A model generated the notes under the pieces. It was not told the origin of the DNA. It did not search any database and worked only from the letters and a program-made list of their open reading frames with translations. A program made the translations under genes and the position numbers. Source: Mycobacterium sp. EPa45 (lineage in GTDB: Bacteria > Actinomycetota > Actinomycetes > Mycobacteriales > Mycobacteriaceae). From it: a DNA stretch of 64,000 nucleotides. Positions 1 to 10,560 of the stretch are shown here, in pieces. How positions within the stretch are numbered: position 1 is the stretch's first letter; each line of letters opens with the position of its first letter. The stretch covers positions 4,464,001 to 4,528,000 of the forward strand of contig NZ_CP011773.1 in assembly GCF_001021385.1 (NCBI RefSeq). Reading direction: 5' to 3'.

Positions 1-815
1 GCGACGTAGAAGTCACGCAGCGAGGCCGGCGCGTCCTCGTCGGCGGAGCGCTGGTAGGCGTCCAGAAACGCCGCGGCCAAGTCGGGGCGGCCGAGGAACT
101 CGAGATCCATCGCCAGGAACGCGGCGTCGTCGATGACGTCGACGTAGCGGAGGCGATCGTCGAATTCCAGACAGTCGAGCAGCGCCGGACCGTCTTCGAG
201 GCAGAAGATGTCGTCGGCCAGCAGGTCGGCGTGGCCGTCGACGATCTTGCGCTCACTGATGCGACGCGCAAACAACACCGACCGTCCTGCGATGAAAGCC
301 ATTGCCAGTCGGTCGATTTCGTCGATCGATTCGGAGTCGATCCCCTGCACAACGCCATCGGCGTAGCGCCGCAGTTCCGAGAGGTTCTCCTGCCAGCGCT
401 CGACGATCGCGTCCACCCGGCACTGGGCGTCCACCTCACGGCCGCGGGAGGCCGAGGAATGGAAGCGGGAAAGCACCAGCGCTATCGACCGGAGGTGGTC
501 GTCGACCGATTCATCGCGCGCCACCATCGTCGCCAACCGCGAGTCATCAGGGTGGCGGCGCATGACGATGACCGGCTCGGAGTCACCACCGGGCTGGGTG
601 AAGTGGGCGATGCCGAGGTAGCTTCCGGGTGCCAGCCGGCTGTTGAGGGCGAGCTCGTGCGCACAGGCGTGTTCCCGGCGCTGCAGCGTGGTGAAATCCA
701 GAAAGTCGGTCACGACGGGCTTCTTGATCTTGTACGCGCGGTCTCCGATCAGGAAGACGATCCCGGTGTGAGTTTCCTTGATCTGCGGATTCGCGACAGG
801 CGATACCGATCCCAT
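1..815 (-). CDS. Rv2004c-like kinase/ATPase, N-terminal part (runs off window)
   Basis: The minus strand is open from about 866 to the window edge. It encodes an aminoglycoside-phosphotransferase-like kinase domain: an N-terminal block THTGIVFLIGDRAYKIKKP carrying the ATP-lysine region, RREHACAHELALNSRLAP, VIVMRRHPDD, and a catalytic-loop-like VDGHADLLADDIFCLEDGP followed by LLDCLEF. This is the pattern of M. tuberculosis Rv2004c, a DosR-regulon protein of about 500 residues with an APH-like N-half and a P-loop C-half (family knowledge). About 271 residues are visible and the P-loop half is outside the window. ATG 815 is chosen because little sequence precedes the conserved block; GTG 866 is in frame, and neither has a clear Shine-Dalgarno. 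It is divergent from the DUF1876 gene, with a DosR box between them. Substrate unknown. Confidence 0.82.
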   Translation of the reverse strand, partial: MGSVSPVANPQIKETHTGIVFLIGDRAYKIKKPVVTDFLDFTTLQRREHACAHELALNSRLAPGSYLGIAHFTQPGGDSEPVIVMRRHPDDSRLATMVARDESVDDHLRSIALVLSRFHSSASRGREVDAQCRVDAIVERWQENLSELRRYADGVVQGIDSESIDEIDRLAMAFIAGRSVLFARRISERKIVDGHADLLADDIFCLEDGPALLDCLEFDDRLRYVDVIDDAAFLAMDLEFLGRPDLAAAFLDAYQRSADEDAPASLRDFYV

Positions 816-931
816 GCCGTCGATCGTCGTCGCTGGCGAGCCGACGCACTGCGGTACTACGGCCACAACTGAAGTGACTTCCGACCTCTGCAATCCCGGG
901 CCCGACGCCCGCATGGCCTTGTACCCGGCGT

Positions 932-951
932 GACGGGACTTCGGTCCCTAC
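932..951. promoter_or_regulatory. DosR (DevR) box
   Basis: GACGGGACTTCGGTCCCTAC contains the core GGGACT-TC-GGTCCC at 935-948, which matches 12 of 14 positions of the DosR core GGGACTWWAGTCCC. It lies 49 bp before the ATG of the DUF1876 gene and about 120 bp before ATG 815 of the divergent Rv2004c-like gene, so it could serve both. A degenerate second half-site (GTGACTTCCGACCT, 874-887, 9 of 14) lies closer to the leftward gene. DosR often binds paired sites of unequal strength. Confidence 0.85.
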
Positions 952-999
952 CGGCGACCGGTGCTGAGTGGTCAGATCGAGACAATTGAGGGGGCTGCA

Positions 1000-1284
1000 A
1001 TGGAACATGACGACACGAAACATTCGGCAGTACTGATCGCCGTCGACGAGGACGCGGACCGCACCAGGGCCTGCGCACACCTGTCTTGGGCGAATACCGC
1101 GTTCGTGGGCATGGGCGTGGCACGGATGGATGCCGGCGACGCACACACCGTGGCGTTGCGCGACGAGGTGGCCATCGCGCGGGCGCTTTCCAATCTCGCC
1201 AACCAGATCTTCGCCACCTCGGTGTCGGAGATCGATGCGGCCATCACACGACATTCCTCGCCTTCTCCCCTTGCCCGGAGATAA
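1000..1284 (+). CDS. DUF1876 (Rv1738/Rv2632c-like) hypoxia protein
   Basis: A 94-residue acidic protein (MEHDDTKHSAVLIAVDEDAD...) with the DUF1876 layout: a short beta-rich N-half (VLIAVDEDADRTRACAHLSW), then VGMGVARMDAGD and a C-terminal helix DEVAIARALSNLANQIFA. M. tuberculosis Rv1738 has this length and order; it is among the most strongly DosR-induced proteins, and its fold has been compared with ribosome hibernation factors (family knowledge, function unproven). ATG 1000 is chosen over an in-frame GTG at 961 because GAGGGGGC at 988-995 is a good Shine-Dalgarno and the earlier start would lie just beyond the DosR box. It is the first gene of a + strand run through devS. Confidence 0.87.
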   Translation: MEHDDTKHSAVLIAVDEDADRTRACAHLSWANTAFVGMGVARMDAGDAHTVALRDEVAIARALSNLANQIFATSVSEIDAAITRHSSPSPLARR

Positions 1285-1287
1285 GCG

Positions 1288-1395
1288 GTGACCCGACCCC
1301 CCGGAGTGCGAAGCCACAGTGACGCCGAGTCGTTCGGGCTCGGCGAAGAGTCGGCCGCGCGCATCGTGGAGAGCCGCCGGGGCCGGCAGCGATGA
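1288..1395 (+). CDS. Possible 35-residue leader peptide overlapping pfkB start
   Basis: GTG 1288 opens a 35-codon frame (VTRPPGVRSHSDAESF...) ending in TGA 1393-1395, which overlaps the pfkB ATG 1392-1394 as ATGA. This geometry is typical of translational coupling, and it would explain why pfkB has only a weak Shine-Dalgarno. The encoded peptide contains ESFGLGEESAARIVESRRGR and I do not recognise it. It could be a chance open frame or the remnant of a longer gene. Confidence 0.3.
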   Translation: MTRPPGVRSHSDAESFGLGEESAARIVESRRGRQR

Positions 1396-2366
1396 ACGAC
1401 TTCGCGGTCGCCGGGCACCGGATCGTCACGCTCACAATGAATCCCGCGCTGGACATCACCACCAGCACCGAGGTGGTGCATTCGACGGACAAGCTGCGCT
1501 GCACCACCCCCCGTTATGACCCGGGCGGAGGTGGCATCAATGTCGCCCATGTGGCCGAGGTGCTTGGCGCGTCGACGACAGCGGTCTTTCCCGCCGGCGG
1601 ATCGGCCGGGCACATGATCGAGGCGCTGCTGGTCGCCGAAGGGCTGACCGTGCATCCGGTCCGGATCGGCGGCTCGACCCGAGAGAGTTTCACCGTCGAC
1701 GAGCACGCCACCGGTAAGCAGTACCGGTTCGTGCTTCCCGGACCCGAACTCACCCTGGCTGAGCAGACCGAGTGCCTGCTTCAACTGCGCAAGGCAGCCG
1801 CGTCGGCGGCGGTCGTGGTCGCCAGCGGCAGCCTTCCACCAGGGGTGCCGCCGGACTTCTACCAGCAGGTGGCGGACGTGTGTGCCGACATCGGTGCGCT
1901 GTTCCTGCTCGACACGTCGGGCGGCGGGCTCAAGCACGTCACCTCCGGAGTGTTTCTTCTCAAGCCCAGCCTGCGTGAACTGCGCGAATGCCTGGGCCGC
2001 GAACTGTCCACCGAGACCGAACAACTGGCCGGCGCCAACGAACTGATCGAGCGGGGGTGCGCGGACCACGTCCTGGTCTCGCTGGGCGCCCGGGGCGCGC
2101 TGCTCGCCACTCGCCAGGGCGGGTACCGATTCTCACCGGTCGAGGTGCCGGCGGGTAGCGGCGTCGGAGCCGGTGATGCCATGGTTTCCGGCGTCGCCGT
2201 CGGTTTGACCCGGGGGTGGCCGCTGACCAAGGCGGTTCGGTTGGGAATCGCCACCGGTGCCGCAATGCTGCTGACGCCGGGCACCGCGCCCTGTACCCGC
2301 GCCGACGCCGAACGGCTATTCGAACTCGCAGCAGACCCGATCGACCTCGACACCGTCGGCGGTTGA
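1392..2366 (+). CDS. pfkB: PfkB-family phosphofructokinase
   Basis: A 324-residue ribokinase/PfkB-fold sugar kinase that phosphorylates fructose-6-phosphate in the cytosol. Visible signatures are the N-terminal TLTMNPALDITT, the sugar-binding glycine motif PGGGGINVAHVAEVLG (about residues 42-57), SGSLPPGVP, and the C-terminal anion-hole/catalytic-base motif GSGVGAGDAMVSG, whose Asp is the base. Length and the TMNPALD start match mycobacterial PfkB (Rv2029c), a DosR-regulon member thought to support glycolytic flux in non-replicating cells. It lies between the DUF1876 gene and the Rv3134c-like USP on the same strand and is likely co-transcribed with devRS here, whereas in M. tuberculosis these genes sit at separate loci. 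Confidence 0.93.
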   Translation: MNDFAVAGHRIVTLTMNPALDITTSTEVVHSTDKLRCTTPRYDPGGGGINVAHVAEVLGASTTAVFPAGGSAGHMIEALLVAEGLTVHPVRIGGSTRESFTVDEHATGKQYRFVLPGPELTLAEQTECLLQLRKAAASAAVVVASGSLPPGVPPDFYQQVADVCADIGALFLLDTSGGGLKHVTSGVFLLKPSLRELRECLGRELSTETEQLAGANELIERGCADHVLVSLGARGALLATRQGGYRFSPVEVPAGSGVGAGDAMVSGVAVGLTRGWPLTKAVRLGIATGAAMLLTPGTAPCTRADAERLFELAADPIDLDTVGG

Positions 2367-2411
2367 ACCACGGCACCACTGCCGGTTCACAACTCAACTT
2401 GGAGCGACCTC

Positions 2412-3335
2412 ATGTCAGAGTCACACCGCGACGGCGCCGGCGGGGCACAATGGGAGTCGTCATCCCCCGGGGAGCCACAGATGCCCGAACCGTACACATC
2501 GCCGTCGATCGTCGTCGGCGTCGACGGGTCCCGCGGCGCTGTGCATGCCGCCCTGTGGGCCATCGACGAAGCCGTCAGCCGCGACATCCCGCTGCGGCTG
2601 CTCCACGCCGTCGAAAGTTCCGGGGATGCGGACAAGCAGTCGCGCGAGCGGGCCGCCGCGGAACTGGCGGTTCGATACGCCGCCGACGCCGTCGAGGCCG
2701 CCGAGCGGCCGGTCAAGGTCGAGGTGGAAATCGTTCCGGGCCGACCGATCGCCAGCTTGGTGGAGGCTTCTCGGTGGGCGGCAATGATTTGCGTCGGAGA
2801 GGTCGGCCTCAAACACTTCGACTCCGACCGCATCGGTTCGACGGCGACAGCGCTCGTCACCGGGGCGTATTGCCCCGTCGCACTCGTGCGCGGTGCCGAC
2901 CGGACCCCATCCGCGCCACGCTGGATCGTCGTCGAACTCGACGAGTCGCCCGACAGCGCCGCGGTGTTGCAGGTCGGTGTCGAGGAAGCGCGGTTACGAG
3001 GGGCGCCACTTCGGGTCCTGGGGTCATGGCAGTCGCGGTACACCGACGTACACGACTCACACGCGGTGTCCGACGGGAACCGGATGATTCGCGCCCAGCT
3101 CGACCGCCGGTTGTCGCACTGGCGGAGCCGTTACCCCGACCTCGACGCGCGCCCGGTCGCCATCCACGGCAGCGTCTTGAACTATCTCGCCAAACACAGC
3201 GACTCGATTCAGCTGGTCGTCGTGGGGGCCCGCAACCCGCGAAGTATCGAAGAACTGCTGGGTCCGACCGGTTCGGCGGCCCTGCACAACACCGATTGTT
3301 CGGTATTGGTGGTCGATCGTCAGCGCTTGTTGTGA
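2412..3335 (+). CDS. Tandem universal stress protein, Rv3134c type
   Basis: A 307-residue protein with two UspA domains. Domain 1 begins SIVVGVDGSRGAVHAALWA (about residues 31-49); domain 2 begins around WIVVELDESPDSAAV and ends VVVGARNPRSIEELLGPTGSAAL. Domain 1 closely matches the Rv3134c pattern (AVHAALWAIDEAVSRDIPLRL), and in M. tuberculosis Rv3134c is co-transcribed with devR and devS, as here. ATP binding is degenerate: the usual GxxG(9x)GS/T is altered in domain 1 (ICVGEVGLKHFDSDRIGST). ATG 2412 has GGAG 7 bp upstream. An in-frame ATG 2481 with GGGGAG in front also fits and would remove 23 poorly conserved residues. Confidence 0.88.
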   Translation: MSESHRDGAGGAQWESSSPGEPQMPEPYTSPSIVVGVDGSRGAVHAALWAIDEAVSRDIPLRLLHAVESSGDADKQSRERAAAELAVRYAADAVEAAERPVKVEVEIVPGRPIASLVEASRWAAMICVGEVGLKHFDSDRIGSTATALVTGAYCPVALVRGADRTPSAPRWIVVELDESPDSAAVLQVGVEEARLRGAPLRVLGSWQSRYTDVHDSHAVSDGNRMIRAQLDRRLSHWRSRYPDLDARPVAIHGSVLNYLAKHSDSIQLVVVGARNPRSIEELLGPTGSAALHNTDCSVLVVDRQRLL

Positions 3336-3368
3336 CACTCAGCGGCGCGGTACCGATATCGTTGCACC

Positions 3369-4016
3369 ATGGTCAAGGTCTTCCTCGTCGATGACCACGA
3401 AGTCGTTCGCCGTGGACTGATCGATCTGCTTTCCGCAGATCCGGACCTCGAAGTCATCGGTGAGGCCGGCTCGGTGTCACAAGCGTTGGCTCAGATACCC
3501 GCATTGCAGCCCGACGTGGCGGTGCTCGACGTCCGCCTCCCCGACGGGAACGGCATCGAGCTGTGCCGCGACCTGCTCTCGAAGATGCCCAACCTGCGGT
3601 GCCTGATGCTGACGTCGTTCACTTCCGACGAGGCCATGCTCGACGCCATCCTCGCCGGCGCCAGTGGCTACGTCGTCAAGGACATCAAGGGTATGGAGCT
3701 GGCCGACGCGATCAAGGACGTGGGCGCCGGCCGGTCGCTACTGGACAACCGCGCGGCCGCGGCGCTGATGGCCAAGCTTCGCGGTGCCGCCGAGCACTCC
3801 GACCCGCTGTCGGGATTGACAGAACAGGAGCGGGTGCTGCTCGGTCTACTCGGCGAAGGCTTGACGAACAAGCAAATCGCCGCACGCATGTTCCTCGCCG
3901 AGAAGACGGTGAAAAACTACGTATCGCGATTACTGGCAAAACTCGGGATGGAGCGACGCACTCAGGCCGCTGTCTTCATCTCGAAGCTCGACCACAATCA
4001 ACGCGCCCAAGACTGA
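3369..4016 (+). CDS. devR: Hypoxia response regulator DevR/DosR
   Basis: A 215-residue NarL/FixJ response regulator. The receiver domain starts [17 protein letters not shown], with acidic-pocket Asp8/Asp9 and phosphoacceptor Asp54 in [19 protein letters not shown] carries the switch Thr, and [15 protein letters not shown] the conserved Lys. The LuxR-type HTH is [20 protein letters not shown] then [21 protein letters not shown], whose KTVKN recognition helix is the one that reads DosR boxes in M. tuberculosis. The protein is nearly colinear with M. tuberculosis DevR; the last about 12 residues differ, as usual. It activates dormancy genes under hypoxia, NO and CO. The two good DosR boxes in this window are its expected targets. 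Confidence 0.97.
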   Translation: MVKVFLVDDHEVVRRGLIDLLSADPDLEVIGEAGSVSQALAQIPALQPDVAVLDVRLPDGNGIELCRDLLSKMPNLRCLMLTSFTSDEAMLDAILAGASGYVVKDIKGMELADAIKDVGAGRSLLDNRAAAALMAKLRGAAEHSDPLSGLTEQERVLLGLLGEGLTNKQIAARMFLAEKTVKNYVSRLLAKLGMERRTQAAVFISKLDHNQRAQD

Positions 4017-4035
4017 GCCGGTCACTACTTCGTAA

Positions 4036-5775
<1,740 letters not shown>

Positions 5776-5782
5776 ACCCTGC

Positions 5783-6670
5783 TTAGCCGCTGCGCGCGAC
5801 GATCACCGGTGACCGGACGCCCTGGACCACCGCGGTGCTGACCGAGCCCAGCAGCATTCCGGCGAAGCCGCCTCGGCCGTGACTGCCGACCACCACCAGT
5901 TGCGCCGACTCCGCCTGTTCGATGAGCTGACGCGCGGGCCGATCGGCGACGACCACCCGGCGTATCAGTACATCGGGATAGCGCTCCTGCCAGCCGGCGA
6001 CCCGCTCGGCGAGGGTTTCCTCGGCCAGGGACCGCAAGGTCGACCAGTCCAGGCCGGGGAATTCGAACACACCGGTGTCGCTCCAAGCGTGCACGGCGAC
6101 CAGATCGACGCCGCGCAACGAGGCCTCGTCGAACGCGATTTCCAGCGCCCGCTCCGACGCCGGCGAACCGTCCACGCCGACCACGACCGGCGCCTTCGAC
6201 GGGTGGGCCATCAGCGGATCCTCGTCGTGGATGACGGCCACCGGGCAGTGCGCGTGATGCACCAGGCCGGTACTCACCGAACCCAGAAGACTGCGCGCCA
6301 GCGCTCCGTGCCCGCGGGAGCCGACCACAACCAGCCGAGCGTCCTTCGACAAGTCCACCAGGCTCGGCACCGCGGGGCCGGTGACCATCTCGCTGCTGAC
6401 GTCGACCGGATGGTCTCTGGTGGCCTCGGCGACGGTGTCGCGCGCGCTGGCCAGGATGGCGCGACCCGAATCCTCTTGCCACTCCAGGTAACCCGCCGGC
6501 ATCGGCGCTTCGGGAAAGGTCAATGCCACCGGTGCACTCAGCACATGCACCAATTTGACCGACATCCCACGCAGCGCCGCGTCGCGCGCGGCCCAGTCCA
6601 CCGCCACCCGGGACGCCGGTGACCCATCGACGCCCACCAGAATGTCGTATTTGGTTGCGGGAGTTGACAT
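5783..6670 (-). CDS. Tandem universal stress protein, Rv2005c type
   Basis: A 295-residue protein with two intact UspA domains, the same length as M. tuberculosis Rv2005c. Each half has the ATP-binding set: [11 protein letters not shown] (about 10-20) with [20 protein letters not shown] (about 113-132), and [11 protein letters not shown] (about 163-173) with [20 protein letters not shown] near the C-terminus. The protein is probably an ATP-binding stress regulator in the cytosol. ATG 6670 is preceded by AAGGAGAAGC. It is convergent with devS (7-bp gap) and divergent from the OtsB1-like gene; the shared 158-bp gap holds only a degenerate DosR-like site. Confidence 0.92.
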   Translation of the reverse strand: MSTPATKYDILVGVDGSPASRVAVDWAARDAALRGMSVKLVHVLSAPVALTFPEAPMPAGYLEWQEDSGRAILASARDTVAEATRDHPVDVSSEMVTGPAVPSLVDLSKDARLVVVGSRGHGALARSLLGSVSTGLVHHAHCPVAVIHDEDPLMAHPSKAPVVVGVDGSPASERALEIAFDEASLRGVDLVAVHAWSDTGVFEFPGLDWSTLRSLAEETLAERVAGWQERYPDVLIRRVVVADRPARQLIEQAESAQLVVVGSHGRGGFAGMLLGSVSTAVVQGVRSPVIVARSG

Positions 6671-6756
6671 TGCTTCTCCTTACCTAACCGGCGATCAGCA
6701 CATGCGCTGTCGACGCCGCTACCCATCACGCTAAGCCTGTCCAGGTCGCCGATCAT

Positions 6757-6770
6757 GAGGCGTTGGTCCC
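6757..6770. promoter_or_regulatory. Degenerate DosR-like site
   Basis: GAGGCGTTGGTCCC matches 10 of 14 positions of GGGACTWWAGTCCC, with one strong half (GGTCCC). It lies 87 bp before the USP start and 59 bp before the OtsB1-like start. The known DosR membership of Rv2005c makes it worth recording, but a 10 of 14 match can arise by chance. Confidence 0.35.
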
Positions 6771-6828
6771 CTCCGGCATGGCCACAAGACCCTGATAGTC
6801 GCCGAACCTTTGTGACAATGTCGGTGCC

Positions 6829-9800
6829 ATGGCGCGCGAACTCCTGTTCGGCAATACCAATGTCGGTCTGTCGGTCACTATCGATCCGCGCTATCACGAC
6901 GCCGTGCTGTTCGAACTCGCCGGGGTGATCAGGTCGGTCGAGTCGGCCGCGGTCCTGGTTCGCCGGTTGGACGCGCTAGGCGTGCGCACCGCGGTGTACT
7001 CGACGAGCCGCGACGGGGATCGGCAGCTGGCATCGGTCGATCTCGGCGAGCTCTTCGCGACGTGCGTCGACAGCACCGGCACCGACGAACCGGGTAGGCC
7101 GGAGGAGGTGGCGTCCGCGGCTCTTCTGACGGCCGCTCGTCACCTCGGTGCGCGGCCCGGGCGTTGCGTCATCCTCGCCGACAGTGAGGAGTGTGTGGGC
7201 GCCGGGCGCGCGGCGGGTTTCGGATTGGTGGTCGGCGTAGGCGGGGGCAGGCATGCCGAGGACCAACTCGTGCGGTCCGGGGCCGACGCCGTCGTCGGAG
7301 ATCTCGCCGACATCATGGTCCGCGCCATCGATCGGCGCATGTCTTCGTTGCCCGACGCGATCGCCTCGTTCAGACAGGTGGCCGGGGTCCTTTCGGCGCG
7401 CCGGCCGGCGTTGTTCTTCGACTTCGACGGGACGTTGTCCGACATCGTCGACGATCCTGCGACGGCAACCCTGGTGCCGGGCGCCGCTGACGCGCTGAAG
7501 TCGCTGGCCGAGCGATACCCGGTCGCGGTGCTGTCCGGTCGCGACCTCGCCGATGTCCGCTCCCGCATCGACATTCCCGGCCTGTGGTACGCCGGCAGCC
7601 ACGGGTTCGAGATGATCGCCCCGGACGGTTCGCATCGCGAGAACGACATCGCCTCCGCCGCGGCGCCGGGCTTGCACCGCGCGGCCGAGGAGGTGGCCGC
7701 GGAACTGGCCGCAGTTCGCGGAGTGTCCGTGGAACGCAAGCGTTTTGCCGTCGCCATACACTTCCGCAACGCCGCACCGGAGGCTTCTGCCGCGGTGACC
7801 GCCGTGGTCCACCGGGCGGGAGCACGCCATGGGCTCAAGGTGACAGCCGGACGCAAAGTGGTCGAATTGCGACCCGACGTGGACTGGGACAAAGGCAAGA
7901 CGCTGGAGTGGATCACCGATCACATCGAAAGCCCGGAGCCGTTACTGCCCATCTTCATCGGTGATGATCTGACCGATGAAGACGCCTTCGACGCGGTGTT
8001 GCACGCCGGTATCGGGATAGTGGTGCGCCATGACGAGGACGGCGACCGCTCGACGGCGGCACGATTCGCCCTCCCGGACCCGACCGGCGTTCGCGTGTTC
8101 ATCGAGCGATTGATCGACGAATGCGCTCCAGATCCTCAGACCCATTCCGAGTCATGGTCTTTCACGTTCGGAGGCTACATTCCCGAACAGGAGCGACTCC
8201 GGGAGGCATTGTGCACGGTCGGCAACGGCTACCGGGCCACCCGCGGCTGTGCACCCGAGGCCGGTGCCGGGCCGTTTCACTATCCGGGGACCTACGCGGC
8301 CGGCCTGTACAACCGGCTCACCAATCAGATCGGCGGCATGGCCGTCGACAACGAGAGCCTGGTCAATCTGCCGAACTGGTTGTCGCTGAAGTTCCGGATT
8401 GACGGCAATGACTGGTTCGACGTCGATGCCGCCGACATCGTCACCTATCGGCAGACCTTGGATCTGCGGCACGCAGAACTCACTCGCGAGTTTCGGTTTC
8501 GTGATTCGGCCGGACGCATCACCAGGGTGGTTCAGCGCCGCATTGCAGCGATGCATCTACCGCATGCCTGCGCTCTGGAAACGACCATTATCGCCGAAAA
8601 CTGGTCGGGAACAATAGAGTTCGATTCGACCATCGACGGCGACGTTCGTAACGACGGCGTCGAGCGCTACCGGGATTTGGCCAGCGACCACCTGGTGGCG
8701 ATCACAACCCAGGAACTGGCGCCCAACGCGGCCCTGCTGATGTGCGAGACCGTACAGTCCAGGATCCCGATCGCGGTAGCGGCCCGCACCGCCGTCTGGC
8801 GCGGCGCCCAGTCGGCGGAACCCGACGGTATCTTCGTCGACCAGCACCGCCGCGCCGGGCACCGCTATGCGGTGGAAATCGGCGCCGGTGAGTCGGTCAC
8901 CGTGGAGAAGATGGCGACGATCTTCACCGGACGCGACCACGCCATCTCCGACCCCGGCGACGCCGCCGCACGCCTGCTGAGCCAGCTGGGCCGCTACGGT
9001 GATCTTCGCGAGGGACATGTCCGCGAATGGGCCCAGCTATGGGAGAAGTTCGACATCGCCTTCGACGACAACCCCGACGCGTTGCGCGTTGTGCGCCTTC
9101 ATCTGTTGCAACTGCTGCAGACTGTGCCCAACCGTGCGGTCGACCTCGACGCCGGGGTACCGGCGCGCGGACTGCACGGCGAGGCCTACCGCGGCCACAT
9201 CTTCTGGGACGAATTGTTCGTCTTCCCCGTGCTGAATCTCCGGGCGCCGGAGACCACCCGATCGCTGCTGCGCTACCGCTACCGGCGTCTGCCGGAAGCC
9301 CGCCGCGCCGCCCGGGAGGCCGGATTCGCGGGTGCGATGTTCCCCTGGCAGTCGGGCAGCGATGGTCGTGAAGAGAGCCAGAAGTTGCATCTCAACCCCA
9401 ACTCCGGCAGATGGAATCCGGATGCCAGCGCCCGCGCCCATCACATCGGCAGTGCCGTCGCCTACAACGTCTGGCAGTACTACCAAGTCACCGGGGACCT
9501 GGAGTATCTGATCGAGAACGGCGCCGAAATGCTTGCCGAGATCGCCCGGTTCTGGGTCAGCCGAACCGAATTCGACGAAAAGCTGGGCCGCTATGTGATC
9601 CGGGGCGTGATCGGACCGGACGAATTCCATTCCGGCTACCCCGATGCTCCCTATGACGGCGTCGACAACAACGCGTACACCAACGTGATGGCCGTGTGGG
9701 TGATTGTCCGCGCGCTCGACGCACTCGACGCCCTGCCCCTGCGCGACCGGTTGGATCTGATCGAGCGCTTGGGGATTCGCGCCCGCGAACTGGATGTCTG

Positions 9801-10560
9801 GGACGACGTCAGCCGCCGCATGTACGTTCCGTTCCACTCCGCCTCGACTTCCGGGTCTGCGGCCGGGGAGGACGTGATCAGTCAGTTCGAGGGTTACGGC
9901 GAGCTGGCGGAACTCGATTGGCACGGCTATCGGCAGCGCTACGGCAACATCCAACGGCTGGACCGGATCCTGGAAGCCGAGAACGACAGCGTCAACCGTT
10001 ACCGGGCCTCCAAGCAAGCCGACGTGTTGATGCTGTTCTATCTGCTGTCGGCCGACGAGCTACGGGAGTTGTTCGCCAGGTTGGGATATCGGCTGACGCC
10101 GGCCCACTTTCCCAGAACCGTCGACTACTACCTGCACCGGACCTCGCACGGATCCACCCTCAGCGGCGTGGTGCACGCCTGGGTGTTGGCCCGCGGCGAC
10201 CGGGAGCGGGCCATGCGCTACTTCCAGCAGGTGCTGATGTCCGACGTGGCCGACATCCAGGGCGGGACGACCGCCGAAGGTATTCACATCGCGGCGATGG
10301 CGGGCAGCATCGATCTGTTGCAACGCTGCTTCACCGGACTCGAAACCCGTGCAGACAGACTGATTCTGGCGCCGATGTGGCCGGAAAGCCTCGGGGCTCT
10401 TCGGCTGCCGATCTACTACCGGGGCTATCGCCTGCACCTGACGATTCAGGGCCGCACTGCCGAGGTCAGCGTCGACCCCGCCGATCATCCGCCGATCGAC
10501 ATCGAGTGCCGTGGGACGGTGCAGCGACTCACGCCGGGGTCGTCGCTGCGGTTCTCCTGA
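6829..10560 (+). CDS. otsB1: OtsB1-like trehalose-6-P phosphatase / GH65 phosphorylase fusion
   Basis: A 1243-residue three-part protein with the architecture of M. tuberculosis Rv2006 (OtsB1, about 1327 residues). Residues about 15-165 are HAD-like but lack the nucleophile: the usual FDLDG reads FELAG. Residues about 190-430 are an intact OtsB phosphatase domain with DFDGTLSDI (Asp198, Asp200), VLSGRDL, GSHGFE and IGDDLTDEDAF. Residues about 440-1243 are a glycoside hydrolase 65 module (trehalose/maltose phosphorylase type): FTFGGYIPEQERLREA, VGNGYRATRG, GHIFWDELFVFP, and GVIGPDEFH with likely general acid Glu932. The protein may couple trehalose-6-phosphate dephosphorylation to disaccharide phosphorolysis, although the role of OtsB1 is unsettled; OtsB2 is the main phosphatase. 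Its 3' end overlaps the convergent nitroreductase by 32 bp. Confidence 0.9.
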   Translation: MARELLFGNTNVGLSVTIDPRYHDAVLFELAGVIRSVESAAVLVRRLDALGVRTAVYSTSRDGDRQLASVDLGELFATCVDSTGTDEPGRPEEVASAALLTAARHLGARPGRCVILADSEECVGAGRAAGFGLVVGVGGGRHAEDQLVRSGADAVVGDLADIMVRAIDRRMSSLPDAIASFRQVAGVLSARRPALFFDFDGTLSDIVDDPATATLVPGAADALKSLAERYPVAVLSGRDLADVRSRIDIPGLWYAGSHGFEMIAPDGSHRENDIASAAAPGLHRAAEEVAAELAAVRGVSVERKRFAVAIHFRNAAPEASAAVTAVVHRAGARHGLKVTAGRKVVELRPDVDWDKGKTLEWITDHIESPEPLLPIFIGDDLTDEDAFDAVLHAGIGIVVRHDEDGDRSTAARFALPDPTGVRVFIERLIDECAPDPQTHSESWSFTFGGYIPEQERLREALCTVGNGYRATRGCAPEAGAGPFHYPGTYAAGLYNRLTNQIGGMAVDNESLVNLPNWLSLKFRIDGNDWFDVDAADIVTYRQTLDLRHAELTREFRFRDSAGRITRVVQRRIAAMHLPHACALETTIIAENWSGTIEFDSTIDGDVRNDGVERYRDLASDHLVAITTQELAPNAALLMCETVQSRIPIAVAARTAVWRGAQSAEPDGIFVDQHRRAGHRYAVEIGAGESVTVEKMATIFTGRDHAISDPGDAAARLLSQLGRYGDLREGHVREWAQLWEKFDIAFDDNPDALRVVRLHLLQLLQTVPNRAVDLDAGVPARGLHGEAYRGHIFWDELFVFPVLNLRAPETTRSLLRYRYRRLPEARRAAREAGFAGAMFPWQSGSDGREESQKLHLNPNSGRWNPDASARAHHIGSAVAYNVWQYYQVTGDLEYLIENGAEMLAEIARFWVSRTEFDEKLGRYVIRGVIGPDEFHSGYPDAPYDGVDNNAYTNVMAVWVIVRALDALDALPLRDRLDLIERLGIRARELDVWDDVSRRMYVPFHSASTSGSAAGEDVISQFEGYGELAELDWHGYRQRYGNIQRLDRILEAENDSVNRYRASKQADVLMLFYLLSADELRELFARLGYRLTPAHFPRTVDYYLHRTSHGSTLSGVVHAWVLARGDRERAMRYFQQVLMSDVADIQGGTTAEGIHIAAMAGSIDLLQRCFTGLETRADRLILAPMWPESLGALRLPIYYRGYRLHLTIQGRTAEVSVDPADHPPIDIECRGTVQRLTPGSSLRFS

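Noticed and set aside
583..1317. 244-codon minus-strand open frame across the DosR box
   Set aside because: It crosses the DosR box and is antisense to the DUF1876 gene; translation has no recognisable features.
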